A stretch of DNA of 64,000 bases, taken from Serilophus lunatus (taxonomy: Eukaryota; Chordata; Aves; Passeriformes; Eurylaimidae). Positions 50,401 through 62,850 of the stretch are shown in pieces. The translations under genes were made by a program, and so were the position numbers. The stretch covers positions 630,897 to 694,896 of the forward strand of contig VXBA01003495.1 of NCBI GenBank assembly GCA_013399895.1. The letters are read 5' to 3'. The first letter of the stretch is position 1, and every line of letters starts with the position of its first letter. The notes below the pieces were generated by a model, which ran no database searches, had not been told where the DNA came from, and worked only from the letters and a program-made list of their open reading frames with translations.

Positions 50401-53400
50401 TTCCTCAAGGATATTATCCTAGTCGACGATCTCAGCCAGCAAGGTAGCCCAGATTTCTCTGTATGTGAGCTCTTTTCTCCAGGGAAGAAACTTTTCTTCA
50501 GGGAAGAAACTGTCCTCCTCCAAGAAGTCTGTGAGGAGAGTAGAAGGCAACGAGGACCCTCAAGAAGAGAGCTAAATGGAGCCCAGAGCTGGCTGCCAGA
50601 TTTCACTATTCCATCCCTAGAACTCAGTGTAGCTTTTTCAACTTTGAAATGCCTTTCTTTTTTTCCACATCATTTACAACCACTCTGAACTTTCTTATTT
50701 TAAAATAAGATCACAGTGTGCAAATCTTAGCCTTTCCACTGGACTCTGGTTTTTAGACTTGGATTTTTGCTGAAATGTGGAATGGAAAACTCCACATTGC
50801 TAAAGTAATCCAAAGTGCTTGGGAAAGCCAAACACCTGTAGTATCTCACTCTGATCCGTGTATTTTTTGAGATGATGAGAGCATCCACTTTTTGCTGAAA
50901 GCAGGAGAGGAGGCTATTAAGTTTCCCACAGGAATAGCTTCACACCTAGTGAATCTCAGTTTCCATTAGTCTCTACTTTCCTTTGACATTATGCTGCTGT
51001 GGAAATATTTGGAACATTGCCTACCTAGCCATTTAAAACAAATGCCCCCAGAACATTTTACCAGCAAGAAGCAGCATCTCCTATTACCTGTTGCTTTTCT
51101 TTAACATCGTGAATTAAAGCTAAAACATTTCAGTGGCTGTTCTGTTTCTGACAGGGCCCCTGAAGTCAGCTCTGAGTGAATACATCTCTAAGCTGGATGG
51201 TGTGAAGCTCATTCGGAGTAACAAGAGGCTGGGAGTCATCCGAGGCCGGATGCTGGGAGCTGCAAGGGCAGCTGGTGATGTGCTCATCTTCATGGATTCG
51301 CACTGCGAGTGTCAGAAGGGTTGGCTGGAACCCCTCCTAGCCAGGCTGTCCAGCAATCGGTAACTATCCCTGTCATGCCTCTGAGCTAATTTCTGTTGAA
51401 AGAAATGTACTTGGAAAGTGTTGGGTCGAGTTTTTATCTTCCCTTGGTTACCCTCTTGCTTCTAGTCACATTGCTTTTATTTTCTACCTTATAGCCACAT
51501 CACGCGGGTATGTGGGAAGCAGGATAGGTCTCACAGCTGATAACCCTCTCTTCACACCCTTTGTCACTGAAATTTCAGCCTTTACATCCAGTTAGAGCTA
51601 TAAGAAAGCTTCCTGGTGGTCTGAATTAAAAAGGTTGCAGTCCCAACTTGTTTGCAAATTGGCAAACATCCACCAGAGAAACTACTGCAAGACTCCATTA
51701 TTTTTACTTTCTAGCTGTCACAGCAGTGAAGCCAAGAATATAATTCTTTTTCCTCCTGAGCCAACCAGGCTATGTACCAATGTCACCTGCACCATTTCTC
51801 TTCCACAGGAAAAAAAAAAAAAATTCCTAGGCAGCCTAGACAGTTCCACCTAATTGGAAGTACTTTCACTGGCACCAAGTTGACAGAGTAAGGTAGAGAC
51901 GCATATTTCTGAGTCTTTCATGTTTAGGCTGGTGCTTGGGCCTGCTCTCTAATGTACAGCTGAGCTCATCTATGCAGTCCACGAGTTCTCCAAAGAGATT
52001 GAAACCCCTGCAAATGTCTCTAGAATTACATGTCAGTAAATCCTTTATTAAAGGGATTTTTCTGAAAGAAAAATTTGTACATTAACTTGTCTTTCGTTAC
52101 CCACTTGAGAAAAAATTACTTGCTAGAGGGGGTAAAATAAAAAACTCTTTAAAATTCTTACCAAACCATTAAATAATCATACTAAAGACCTTCAAAGGCT
52201 GTTCCCAGACACTGGAACAAGATGCTTTAATGGCTTATTATGTTTGCTTACAAGAGAATTAATGTGAGTTTTTAGAAATTATTACATCATTTGAATGAAA
52301 ATGTTAAGAATACTGAAAGCAAGAGTAATGCTGCTGTATGATGTCAGGAATATTCTTTTCAAAAAGGTTCCTCCTTGGAAAAGTGGATTATCTGTTGTTT
52401 GCTAATTAGATGCCTAATTATGAATATACTTCATGAGTCTTCTACCTTGAGCTACAATCTATTTTTGATGTTCATGCAGAACTCCTGTGTGTTGGCCAGT
52501 CCTTATTCAAGGGTGTATTGCTGAAATTAAGAGTTGCAAAAATTCTCAGAGGAGAGCTATAGTGAAGTGACAATTGCAACAATAGGAGAGAAGTTAGGAT
52601 CCCACCACAAGTGTCAAAAATTAACTGTCAAAATTTATCCCTGCTGAAGGAATACAAAGCCACCAAGTTGAGTATTGGTCTGAGATTCCCTGTCACCAGG
52701 GAGTGAGAAAGAAATTCTCTTCCTCTATGAGGCCCATTTGCTCATTCACTCCTCTAGGAGAGCAGAATTTAACACTGAGTTAGCTAATGTCTAATTGGAT
52801 TAATGAAGCAAAGGTGGAAGAGTGTTTGGATAATAGTATGGGCTAAGCCACCCCTTTTTGTATTCCTGTATCAGTCGCTGTGTCTGACCCTGGAAGCTTT
52901 GTCACTGCTGGTGTGGAGAACCTGTGACATTCTCCATTGCACAGGGAAAACAAGCTCTAAGGCATCTGGCAATCACTTGCCCTTGCTGTCCCTCTTTCTC
53001 CAGCTGAAGAATGATGATAATAACACTGACCTGATAAGGAAGTTAATTTGTGATTTTTTTGTGAATTGCTTGTAATGCTTGCATGGAGATCACCATGGAA
53101 ATATGAAGCGTTAGCACAGTCAACTTGGCTTCATTTGGCAGTTGAGGAGCTGTTAAATTGAATCATGTGCGCTCCCCAGGAGTACCCAAATGAGGAAAGT
53201 ACAGTGAAAAAAGCTTATAGTGACTGGTGAAATATCCATCTTTCCTCTTCTTAATGTACCAGTCAAACTGTAACTCATGCACTTTTGCATGGAGAGACAG
53301 GATGGGAAATTACTTAATCACCTAGAGTGAGGTTTGCTGGCAAGGAAAAATGCAGCCCTTCCAAAGCTCAAACATTTGGAGGAGCTTAAAGAAGCTAGAT

Positions 53401-56400
53401 GGAGGTTTTAACTTTTAAAATTCAGTTTAAGCCTAATCTTCTAGCACTATTATTGTGACCTGTCTTAGAATGATGCTGAGAGATCCCTGCCCAAACTGAG
53501 ACCTCACTGTGAGTTGAATATATTCACAACAAGAGATATATCCCTCGTTCTTAGTGGCCTGTGATAATGACAGTTAGGACAAATACAAGAAAAATTATCC
53601 CATTTTTACCCATATGGAAATATTTGACAGATATTTGACTTTCTCTCAGTGATAATATTTCATCTCCGTACATGATGGTTTTATTCATTAAACCAAATCA
53701 AATTTTTTTTTCCCAAAAAGTATTAAGTCTTTCTAAAATCATTGGACATGCATTTATGGGCACCTTGATTGGGATTAGTTCTGTGAACCATACCTAATAA
53801 ATTGACTGGGAAGCTGTGCATCAGCTTAGTGTATTGCCTAGAGAATGGTTCAATGGCTTGTAAAGCATTCCTTGACATTTTGATTATTCAAGGATGAATA
53901 CCACAGGTACCTGGGCAATATTAGAAAACTAGATCAGATGCCCCATAGATCATTTCATCTGACAACTGTTTGTGTTCCAGACTAATTCCAGGTGAGTAGT
54001 GTGGTGCATAGCAATGCAACTGTGCCATTATTTCAGTCATCTTCTGAAGGGTTTGCCTTTTCCAGGAGACTGCAGAAGACAGCTGCTATTTTGTATTCCT
54101 TCCAAAGGCAGTGAAAGGCAGAGGGGACATGTAATTTAATGTACCATGAAGCCTTGAAAATATTGTTCCTTTATTCTGAAACCAGTGGCCATCATGCTGA
54201 AGCAGGATGATGTAAAAAAAAAATCTAAAGAGTTTCCTGACAATACAGCATGAAAGCAAAATGAACCTTGGTTATGGGTTTGACAGGGAATTTCACCTCT
54301 AAAAAAGGCCTGAGCACTATAACTGTGTCAGAAGGTTGGCTTGCAAAGAGGTAGCTGTCCCTTAGCACCTTTCCCCTGCTCCTCGTTGTAAGGGCTGTTC
54401 CTCTCTGTGCTGGGGCACTGCTTATACCACAGCTCAAATATTACATTTGAAAACAGAAGCCCATTACATTATCTAAAAAAGCTTATCTAGTTTGTAAAAT
54501 TCAGAATTCCTCTACTTAGCACCATGATTCTAGGTCACTGATCTTTAATGAAAATGCTGATAAACAGAGTTAGAAATTAGCATACTAGTGGAAAGGTCTT
54601 TCATCATCCCTGTGCTCCCATTCAGGAGTAAACAGGGGCCTAAGCTTGCAGGTACAGGAATAGAAAATAGAGTTCTGCTGTCCAGAAAATTTCTATGTGG
54701 TTCTGATTTTATAGTAATACGCTAGAGAGAAGGGAAATATTTTGCACCAAAGAGGAACAGCCCCTTAATCTCTTTTCATCTGGTTCCCCCCTTTTCAGTG
54801 GTCCAAATAGCTTTTTGAGCTACCAAATACATAAGCCATCTGTTTTCTAACTTCTCACAGGCAAGCATGATGTTATTCCTTCAGAGCCCACACAACCCCA
54901 GCATCTGAGCATGCAATTCCATGCCATTCTCCTTGTTTCAAAAGCCTTCCATATACTTCACATATACTTCTGTGTTTGCTTGATCCTTTTATAGCCTCCA
55001 TTTGTCAATAACACTCATTTCAAATTCAGTAAATGTTCAGCATTTACATGGTATATGTTATGAGAAGATATGCTACCTCTTTACAGTCTTTCACAGTTAA
55101 TCAGGATCAGAAGGTGACCTATTTTAGAGAAGCTGAGGTAAAGAAACTGAAGATGAGAATCTAAAACCAAAAGCAAATATTACTGCCAAACACAGGAGCA
55201 ATGAGTATTTAGGCACAGTGCCCTGACTGTCCAGTGTGAAAAGGTTTTGGTTACCTCTGAAGATTTTGTTACCCCATGTACCTTTTTTCTTAACCTTATT
55301 ATTTCAAATGTTTTGCACTACTAAAAGACTTCAGTTAGCCAGGAAGGTGCTTTCAGTGAAATTGCAGCATGCTGTGAAATCAGCTTGGGTCCTCAGTTAC
55401 TCACTGAAGTTTAAACTATGTGCAGACAGAGAACTTGGACGGCATGGATTTCCTAGATATCTAATCTTTGCCAGGAATAACCCACTCTGAAACTGGTTGA
55501 GGAAAATACATAATTTTCCTGTTTGTTCTGGTTTTTTGGGTGTTTTTTTGTTCCTCCTTATTTAAAGGGGAATTTAAAAAGATTAAAATCTGTTCACTTC
55601 CCAAAACCACAAAATACAAAGTATAAGTCCATAAAAACCACTTTCAAAGAGAGTGTATCTGAAACTTCAAAACAGGTGCATTAATTAAATCTTCCTCTCC
55701 TCATGTTACTTAGTCTAAAAATAGAAAAGAACATAATGTCCATGGTGACTGTAAAGGGTCATGGGAAGACATTTGATTTGCAATTGTCTTTGATTGAGAA
55801 ACCCCAAACCAGGAAACTGTTCTTGTTTGGGTTGCTCTTTTTCATGGAATTGTGACCTTTTGTAGTTCCTGTGCATTCCAAGCATTTGAAATATTCACAA
55901 ATTCGTCAAACAGTTCAAAGCACTGCTGCTAGTTGTGTTTGAATTTCCTGTTTTTTCCCTTTCCTTGGATTCCACAGAGTAAAATTAGCAGTAGTTTGCC
56001 AGTGTTTGATTTCAAAGTGCTGAGAAGCTGCTGACTGTCTGCCAGTTACCCAGTTAAAAACAAGAATAGCTGAGAACATCTTCCAACTTTCAATTACCTT
56101 CTGCTGCAAATGTGCGTTTAGAACCACACAAATATCAAACTGTCACTGAATATGCAGAAAACAGATTAAAAAACCAAAAACAAAACCAAAAACAGAGCAT
56201 TAATACCAACTTAAAAATAGATAAAGCCCTGCCTGATTAAGATTAAAATTGGATGTTAATGAGTTTTCACACAAGATAAAATTTCTGGATTCCTCTATTT
56301 CAGATCAGAAAGATCCTCCCAGTTTTTAGAAGGTATGGGTTTGGGTTTTTTTAAGAAGGTATGTTTCTGTTGGTTTCAGCAGAGCAACGCCAGGTTATAC

Positions 56401-59400
56401 TCGGTGAAGATGTAGAATTACTCTTACAAACTTACTCTTGAGAAATGTTAATCTTGTCATTCTGAAAGAGTTACTAGAGTAGTAGCTCTAAAACATGGTT
56501 ATCAGTTTGTACTCTATAATTGTGTGGGAAAATAGATTAGATTTTATTTTGTTCTGCTTTACTGTTAAATTTAGCCAGGGTAGAATGCAGAATGTGACCT
56601 GTCTGGGGAATTATTTTCAGCTGTCTTAAACACCGTAATTGTAACACTGTAATTAAAGACGAAGTAATCGTACTTTGCAGATAGTTTGGATAATTGCTTG
56701 GTCTCCAAACCGTCAGAATCTGTTATGTCATTACAGGTGTTCTTCTTGAACAGCACTGAAGAATCAATGCCCAATAACAAGAACTACTATTGTGGTACTT
56801 ACTCTTGTGAGCAACTGCACTGATGTCAGAAGCACCATTGGAGTTTAGAGTTTTATAGTGGCAACAAATTTAAAGTGGATCCAAATGGGACGGGTTTTAA
56901 ATGGATGAAGTAATATGAAAATGTAGGATAGTCTGAAATGTTTGAATCATCTGATCCAGAATATATCCGAACATATCTAAGTATCTGCATTGTCTCTGTA
57001 TGAACTATCCAGGATCAAGTTCAGTTCATATGACTGAGTCTTCATGCTCAAGGTCTTTCAGATGGTTTAGTCTACATTGCCTCTGGCTTCCACTCAAATA
57101 TCGCCCTCCTGGTGTTTCACCTCTTGACTCTGAATTTGTAAAATAAACTACCCTGGGGTCATTAGTTCCTCAGTCCTTTCTGGATGAGAATGGATAAACC
57201 AGCAGCAGTAGATAGTGTGGGTTTCAGGAAGTAGCAGCAAACAGAAGTGGGAAGTGTACAGCTGCAGCTATACTCGCAACCAGACAGAGATCAGAGATGC
57301 TCATAAACTGGAGAATGCAGCAGGCTGTAGAAATTAATATTACAGTGACTTTTAAGTTTTAAAGTTTGGTCATAAAAAATACATTTAACTTGTTAGATGG
57401 ATTTTTCCCAGCATATCAAAGAAAAAAATACTTGAGTCCATCAGCACACTACCTTTCAGTAACTTTTAGAAGCAGTTAGTTAGTGAGTAAAGCTTTCAGA
57501 AGAAAGGCTACTGCTGGCTTGAGCCCTAGGTGGTTTCTCCTGTCCTGGATGCAAAACTGTATCACAGGAGTATCATTAAGAGAATCGGGGAAGGATATCA
57601 GCTTTATTATTTTTAGTGGTGTAATTTCTTTCCATTCTTTCTTGATTTTTACAGAGGGATGGCAGCAGCTCACTGCCTTAATGTCTATGCCTAAAAATGC
57701 TGCATGTGACCATAAAATTTTCTCACCTATTTGTAAAACCAAATGCTTGTTTCTGGAGTGCCTATTATTGCATATTACAAAGGATGGTTTTACACCTGGG
57801 TGGAGAAATATAATCAGTTTTCTATTTTAAATCTTCCTGCCTTTAGCTCATTGTAGGACAGTCTACCGTTATTAGGAAATGAAGGAATAACTGAGTCATT
57901 TTAAAGCAATCTCCTTCATAGTTTGTACAATTCACTGACAAACAGTAGTCTGTTTCTCCATGGGCTTCTAAAATTCTCTACAGGAAATGTCATCTGTGAT
58001 AAAACAAAATTTGAAGTTTCCCCCCACTCTGATACTGAAAAAATATTACATTAGTGATTGTAGAGGCAGAGAAGATACATCAAGATTTCATTGACATCAC
58101 CCAGAGCTACCCTCTTCCTCAGCTAGTTCTAGTCTCTACTGTGAAGAAGTACAGAAGCTCCAGAGATGTCCTTTCTTCATTGATAGTATTGTGTTTTAAG
58201 CAAATTTCTCTCTAGTGATTTCTGACCAACATGCAAATCTTTAAAAGAGGAGATAAGAACATCTACTTTTTGCCCCCAAATCGACCATTTAATTTCTCCC
58301 TCTCTCTTCTTTAACAGAAGTTATTTTTTAGGGAAAGAACTACTCCAGATGAATTTCTTATATGGATATTCCTACTGTAGAACAAGAGTAATTTTTTCTA
58401 GTTTACTTTAATCCCTCTTAAACATTGCTAATTTTTTTCCAGAGGAAGTTCTGTCTACAGACAAGCTCTTACACTGAGACCAGAGGCTATCCTTTTGCAT
58501 AACAGAGAAGAAATAGATGCTGTTGTTCTTCAACACTTTTTTCCTACAGTCCCTAATACCATTGCCTTTATACTCAGAAAATTTCCCAGTATGTGTCATT
58601 GACCTGGTAACAAGGAACACTGAAGGCTCTTCTGAACTACCAGTTAATTCCAAGATGATATGCAAGCACACTGCAAAGTACTGTGACTTGTTTGCCATGA
58701 CTAAATCTCTAATATCTCTTCTCAGACTAATCCAAATTTAACTCAAGTTAGAAATGAATTGAAGGATTGCCTCTTACAGTGCAATAGCTCTGCTCTGGAT
58801 CTTAATAGTAGATTCTACACTGTAACGGTGCATTTGCAAGAGCATGTTAAGCTTGTGATAAAATACAAACAGAAACTGGTTTATGAACTCAGTAATAGAT
58901 GTTTTTACAAAACAACCAGCAGAACAAACTAAGGATAAGTGCACTTTTCACTGGCCTGAAGTGACAAGCTTCAGTTTGTGTGGAGTGTATGTGAAATGTG
59001 TGGAACACCTACAGGAAAATCAAAGGACGTTGAAGTGCGTGAGGCCAAAATCATCTTTTGCTATAAACTTTGCATCCATGCAGAGCTTGTAACATCAGAG
59101 GCTGGGGCCTCTGTGTGAAATAGCTTTATTTAGAATTCTGGTATTTAACTCATAGCAAAATCCTGAATAGCTTTAAACAACAATACAAGGTACAGGGCAT
59201 CAATAAATAATTGACCTTTAGATTCCTCACTGCATGCTCAGTATTGCCATGCACTGAACACCTGAGCTTCTATCAGCAGGGAAATTAAGAGCCCTCAGCA
59301 TTTACAGTGCCAAAGAGAACTAATGTTTACTAACAGAGTAGTGAGCTTGATTTACCCTTTGGTTTTGGAAATAAATGGTATTGTCTTTTTCAGAAACAGT

Positions 59401-61353
59401 GTCGTCTCACCTGTCATAGATGTCATAGACTGGAAGACTTTTCAGTACTATCACTCCATGGGCCTGCATCGAGGTGTTTTTGATTGGAAACTTGATTTTC
59501 ATTGGGAACCAGTGCCAGAGCATGAAGAGAAGGTACGACAGTCTCCCATCAGCCCTATCAGGTAACAGTCCATCAGACACCTCTGCTCAGCTCAGCTCAG
59601 CTCAGCAGCAAATCTGTACAGTTTGGGTCATCTTCCAGCTAGCTAACAGGAGAGAGACATGGTTTCTTACACATGCTCAGTTAATGTTTTTGGAGAGAGA
59701 TGTTTTTGGTTTATGCTGTTTGTTTGGGGCCTTAGTAATCATTCTAAGTAGATTGCACTTGTGCTTTCAACATGACAAATATTTTTCACACATTAACACA
59801 ACTAGTGTGCAACCTGACAAGACTAGGTACGGACGTTTGTAGGGAATGCAAAAATGGATCATAGAGAGTTAAAAGAAATGTCTTAATCATAACCTATTTA
59901 TCTCATGTTTTGGATGTACATGTATGCAACATTTCCCACTGTTCTGAGCCTTATTTGATAATTCAGCCTTTGATTCCCTTCCCCAAGCAAATCCTACAAT
60001 TAGACTCCATTTGTTCTTTCTTTTGGTTAGATCATCAATTCATTCAAGCTGGCATGGAGCAGTATTCAATCATTTTGTAATGCTATCTCTATGGAAATGG
60101 TGGGATTTTCACCCTTTGTATAAATCTGATCCAAAACTCAAGGTGTTCACTTTCAAACTGCATTCTACACAGGAGTCCTGTGGTAGCTGGGGCAGTGGTG
60201 GCCATGGATCGACATTACTTCCAAAATACTGGTGCTTATGATTCTGACATGACTATGTGGGGAGCAGAAAATCTGGAGCTGTCTATAAGGGTAAGAACCT
60301 TAATTAAAACAACAAGCTATGGTAACTATTGGGATTTTAAGGAACCTAAATGAAAAAAAAAGTAAGTTACATGCAGGATGTGTCTGGGTATGGAGATTAC
60401 AACCTCCCTTGCAGAAATCCCCATGCTCCTCAGTCTGTCAGGACAAGAGCATGCAGCTGCTCTGAGTTAGGAGCATTATGTCAGGAAAAGGAAGTTTCAT
60501 TGGCTACCACTATCTGCCTGAGAACTGAGTCACTGCTTTTGGCACCCTCTGAAAGCTGCCTCTTCTATTTTGGCATGTAAGATGCACCAAAGGGAGAGTA
60601 GCTTTATTTCTTTGCCAACCTTCAGTCTTAATAACAAATTATTTATAACAAATTATTTATATGGAATCCTTTGCACTGATTTTTGCTGAATACAAAGAGT
60701 AACTAATATTGAAAAGCAATGAAAATTGCGGACACAAATTATTAATATAATATAATATAATATAATATAATATAATATAATATAATATAATATAATATAA
60801 TATAATATAATATAATATAATATATACCATGCCTTTAATGTCCCATACTAGAGAAAGTGTGCCCCCAGGTCTCTCCTCTACACTGCACTGTTTGTGCACA
60901 GAAAAATAATTGCATATAAATTGCATACAAATAGCCATGCAGGATCAAATTAGAGGTCTGAATGCCCAGTATCCTCTCTGTTTCCCTGTATCTGTGGGGA
61001 ATAGTGTATAAGGAAGCATATGAGAACGCTCTTTTTGTTTTCAGCAATGTGCAGCTTAAGATTTACTGAAGCAGTCTAAAGTAAAAGGAGCTTTTCCATT
61101 GCAGATAAAGGTAATCTAAATAAGATAATTTCTTTTTGTGTTTTCACCTGTGTTCCAGACCTGGCTCTGTGGTGGCTCTGTAGAAATTATTCCATGCTCC
61201 CGAGTTGGACATGTCTATCGAAATCACTTTCCCCATGCTTTTTCCTATGAAGAGGCCATTGTGAGGAACAAAATCCGAATAGCAGAGACCTGGCTGGGCT
61301 CATTTAAAGAGAACTTCTACAAGCATGACACAGTGGCCTTCCTAATCAGCAAG
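44472..61353 (+). CDS. GALNT15: GALNT15, polypeptide GalNAc-transferase, 5' six exons (partial)
   Basis: A type II Golgi glycosyltransferase (GT27) that transfers GalNAc from UDP-GalNAc to Ser/Thr and so starts mucin-type O-glycans. The coding exons are 44472-45007, 50277-50443, 51155-51359, 59394-59561, 60173-60290 and 61159-61353. All junctions are GT-AG and in phase, giving 463 residues of an expected roughly 640. Features: signal anchor (about residues 14-33), a charged stem, the sequence RHPLCLQQ then TASVIICFHDEAWSTLLRTV at the start of the catalytic domain, ILVDDLSQQ, the metal-binding DSH (282-284) in FMDSHCEC, PVIDVIDWKTFQYY, the Gal/GalNAc-T segment YDSDMTMWGAENLELS (381-396), and CSRVGH (411-416). 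The N-terminus, stem and exon 4 resemble mammalian GALNT15 more than other GALNTs. The start codon aligns with the mammalian start (MFLRKK). The catalytic-domain end and ricin-type lectin domain lie beyond the window. Confidence 0.95.
44560..45560. promoter_or_regulatory. CpG-rich island over GALNT15 exon 1 and start of intron 1
   Basis: CpG density and GC content rise sharply from mid exon 1 through about 45560 and fall again on both sides. CpG islands usually mark vertebrate promoters. Here the densest part lies downstream of the start codon, so an intragenic or alternative promoter is possible. It contains a long G run, an undetermined base at 45463 and an octamer repeat. Confidence 0.6.
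45438..45489. repeat. 16-G run and (TGTCCGTC)n octamer repeat
   Basis: Sixteen consecutive G (45438-45453) are followed by one N (45463) and three copies of TGTCCGTC plus TG (45464-45489). The N and the homopolymer suggest local sequence uncertainty. The G run could support a G-quadruplex with neighbouring G runs. Confidence 0.85.
45655..46175 (+). mobile_element. CR1 LINE 3' end in GALNT15 intron 1
   Basis: An open frame at 45663-45893 reads VRPHFEYCVQFWAPQY and then KLLESIRRRAAKMVKG, the C-terminal end of the CR1 ORF2 reverse transcriptase. Downstream is the typical CR1 3' region: AGGTTCTTCATCCAGAGGGT, CTGGAACGAGGCTCCCCAGG, GGAGTTGGACTCGATGATCC. It ends in the ATTCTGTGATTCTGTGA octamer tail. 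It is a 5'-truncated copy in the same orientation as the gene and not host coding sequence. Confidence 0.9.
46390..46620 (+). mobile_element. Second CR1 LINE 3' end in GALNT15 intron 1
   Basis: The sequence GAGGTTCAGGTCGGACATTA, GGAGGAATTTCTTCAC, AACTTCCCAGGGAGGTGGTG and CCTGGAGGTGTTTAAG, through AAATGGTTCTGTGAT, is the characteristic CR1 3' end of a different subfamily from the copy at 45655-46175. It is strongly 5' truncated and in the same orientation. Confidence 0.85.
46621..50276 (+). other. Remainder of GALNT15 intron 1
   Basis: This is intronic sequence between exon 1 (ends 45007) and exon 2 (starts 50277). No exon or clear mobile element is recognised beyond the two CR1 copies. A short run of degenerate 12-14-bp units (GATACCTCC-like) lies at 50078-50137, about 140 bp before exon 2. 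Confidence 0.6.
50078..50137. repeat. Degenerate GATACCTCC tandem repeat
   Basis: Five imperfect units begin at 50078, 50092, 50104, 50117 and 50129 (core GATACCTCC, with variants GATACGTCC and GACACTTCC), at a period of 12-14 bp. It is intronic. Confidence 0.75.
50472..50509. repeat. 19-bp tandem duplication after GALNT15 exon 2
   Basis: CTTTTCTCCAGGGAAGAAA (50472-50490) is followed directly by CTTTTCTTCAGGGAAGAAA (50491-50509), with one mismatch. It begins 29 bp past the exon 2 donor site. Each copy has a pyrimidine run followed by CAG, which resembles a splice acceptor. Confidence 0.85.
51360..59393 (+). other. GALNT15 intron 3, no gene content seen
   Basis: This is the largest intron in view (8.0 kb). 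Open frames within it are short and show no domain. No clear LINE, LTR or RNA gene is recognised, only A/T-rich low-complexity runs. The reading frame joins across it: AAT-CG at the end of exon 3 plus A from exon 4 gives Asn-Arg. Confidence 0.6.
59585..59606. repeat. (GCTCA)4 pentamer run
   Basis: Four copies of GCTCA lie shortly after the exon 4 donor site (59562) of GALNT15. It is a short simple repeat. Confidence 0.85.
60746..60824. repeat. (TATAA)n pentanucleotide array
   Basis: About 15-16 uninterrupted TATAA units lie in GALNT15 intron 5, between exons at 60173-60290 and 61159-61353. It is very likely length-polymorphic. The repeated tyrosine/isoleucine frame drawn through it on the minus strand is an artefact. 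Confidence 0.95.
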
Positions 61354-62497
61354 GTAAAGACACCTGTAGCAGTTTGTTTATGAGGGAAGGCATGTGTATT
61401 GAGGTAGGTGAGGAGGGTGGAACAGGGTGGCGGTGGTTGTATGCAGTCAAATGTTCAATGTCCATGGTGCTGGGGACAGACTTTTTCTTAAACCTTCCAG
61501 TGGAAGAGCTGTGAGGTCAGGAAAGAGAGAGAGAAACTTGTGCCTAAGTTCAGCCTTGTGCTGAAGTTATCAAATCTTACTGAATATGACCTCTTCTCCA
61601 AATGACTCGTTCTTCAGCTTGCTCAACAAGCTGAGGCTTATTTTTGCACCGATAGTACAAGGAGGGTTGTGGTGCATCTGAAGTGGAAGCTAGTAGTGGT
61701 TTGTGCTCAAAGGACCCTCCTAGAAGACTCATTCTTTTCACTGAGGGTCTTTCTCATGTGGTTCCTAAGGATATTTGGTGTTATTCACAGACATGTGGCA
61801 AATTGTGGTATCTCTCCTACTGGAAGGGAACATATCTGAGTGATCTAGTGACAAAAAAGATAGAGTTTTTTCCTGAACTGACAGATATCCAGAAGCAACT
61901 GAACTGAGAAAGTCAGGTCTCAACATACCACTATTTACAAGTTAATTTTTCATTAGAAGGATAACACAGACAGCAGTCCAACCTCCAGGAATCTGGATCC
62001 CCAGCAGCCTGTACACTAAGACAGGCTTGCAGCCAGTTTGTGTGGTGCAGCCCTGGCATGCAGCTCCACTTGAACCATCTGAAGATTACACACAATCCAA
62101 CAACCACAGAAGAGCCACACTTGGGGTTTTTTAAGCCAGTCTACAATCCATTGCAGATCAGGGTCAGTAAAGGAACTGTATATCCCATGTATTACAAACC
62201 AGTGGTTGTTTATTTGGAGTCAGGAGGCTGTGGTATATGTTGTCAATGTAGTTGATGTTGTTGTTAATAATGTTAATGTTGCTGCAGTTCTCAGGAATTT
62301 TCTGGCTCCAGTGCCTTTCCTTGAAATTGTATCCTCTCCTGCAAGGCAGTGGACAAACTTGTGAGCAGTGTTGGATGCAAGTGTGTCATTCACCTTTCTG
62401 TTCATTTAACAATGGCATGCTTTTCAAGAGAAAAGCATTTAGGCAGAGCATGGGTAGGTGCTGTGCAGTTTCCCATTCGGTTTTGTTTCTGCACTTC
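61354..62497 (+). other. Start of GALNT15 intron 6
   Basis: After the exon 6 donor (GTAAAG at 61354) I find no sequence like the next expected part of GALNT15, a region running on to the lectin domain. The remaining exons must lie to the right of the window. A degenerate TGT-rich run occurs near 62248-62282. Confidence 0.55.
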
Positions 62498-62850
62498 ATA
62501 GAATTATAGAATCATAGAATGGTTTGGGTTGGAAGGGACCTTGAAGATCATCTAGTTCTAACTCCCCTGCCATAGGCAAGGATGCTCAGGGCCCCATCCA
62601 GCCTGGCCTTGAACATTTCTAAGGATGGGGAATCCACAACTTCTTTGGGCAACCTAACATCTAATCTAAATCTGCTGTCTTTCAGTTTAAAACCATTGCT
62701 CCTTTTTATGAGCCCTCTTTAGGTACTGGAAGGTTGCTCTAAGGTCTCCCCAAAGCTTTCACTTCTATTCAGCTTCATCAAGCAATCCCAAATCTTCTCT
62801 TCACTTATAGTGGGAGGAACTTCACTCCCCCTCTCCAACCCCTTCCTTGA
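62498..62850 (-). mobile_element. CR1 LINE 3' end, antisense to GALNT15
   Basis: On the plus strand it starts with the reversed CR1 tail ATAGAATTATAGAATCATAG and continues with TGGTTTGGGTTGGAAGGGAC, AAGATCATCTAGTTC and GGGCCCCATCCAGCCTGGCC. This is the reverse complement of a CR1 3' end. It runs until about 62850, where the match to the 3' region fades and an upstream part of ORF2 begins. Confidence 0.9.

Noticed and set aside
60657..60938. A minus-strand protein with repeated Tyr-Ile residues
   Set aside because: It is a translation of the (TATAA)n array.
61683..61907. Possible next GALNT15 exon after exon 6
   Set aside because: An acceptor-like CAG is present near 61790, but the translation shows none of the residues expected after the exon 6 product.
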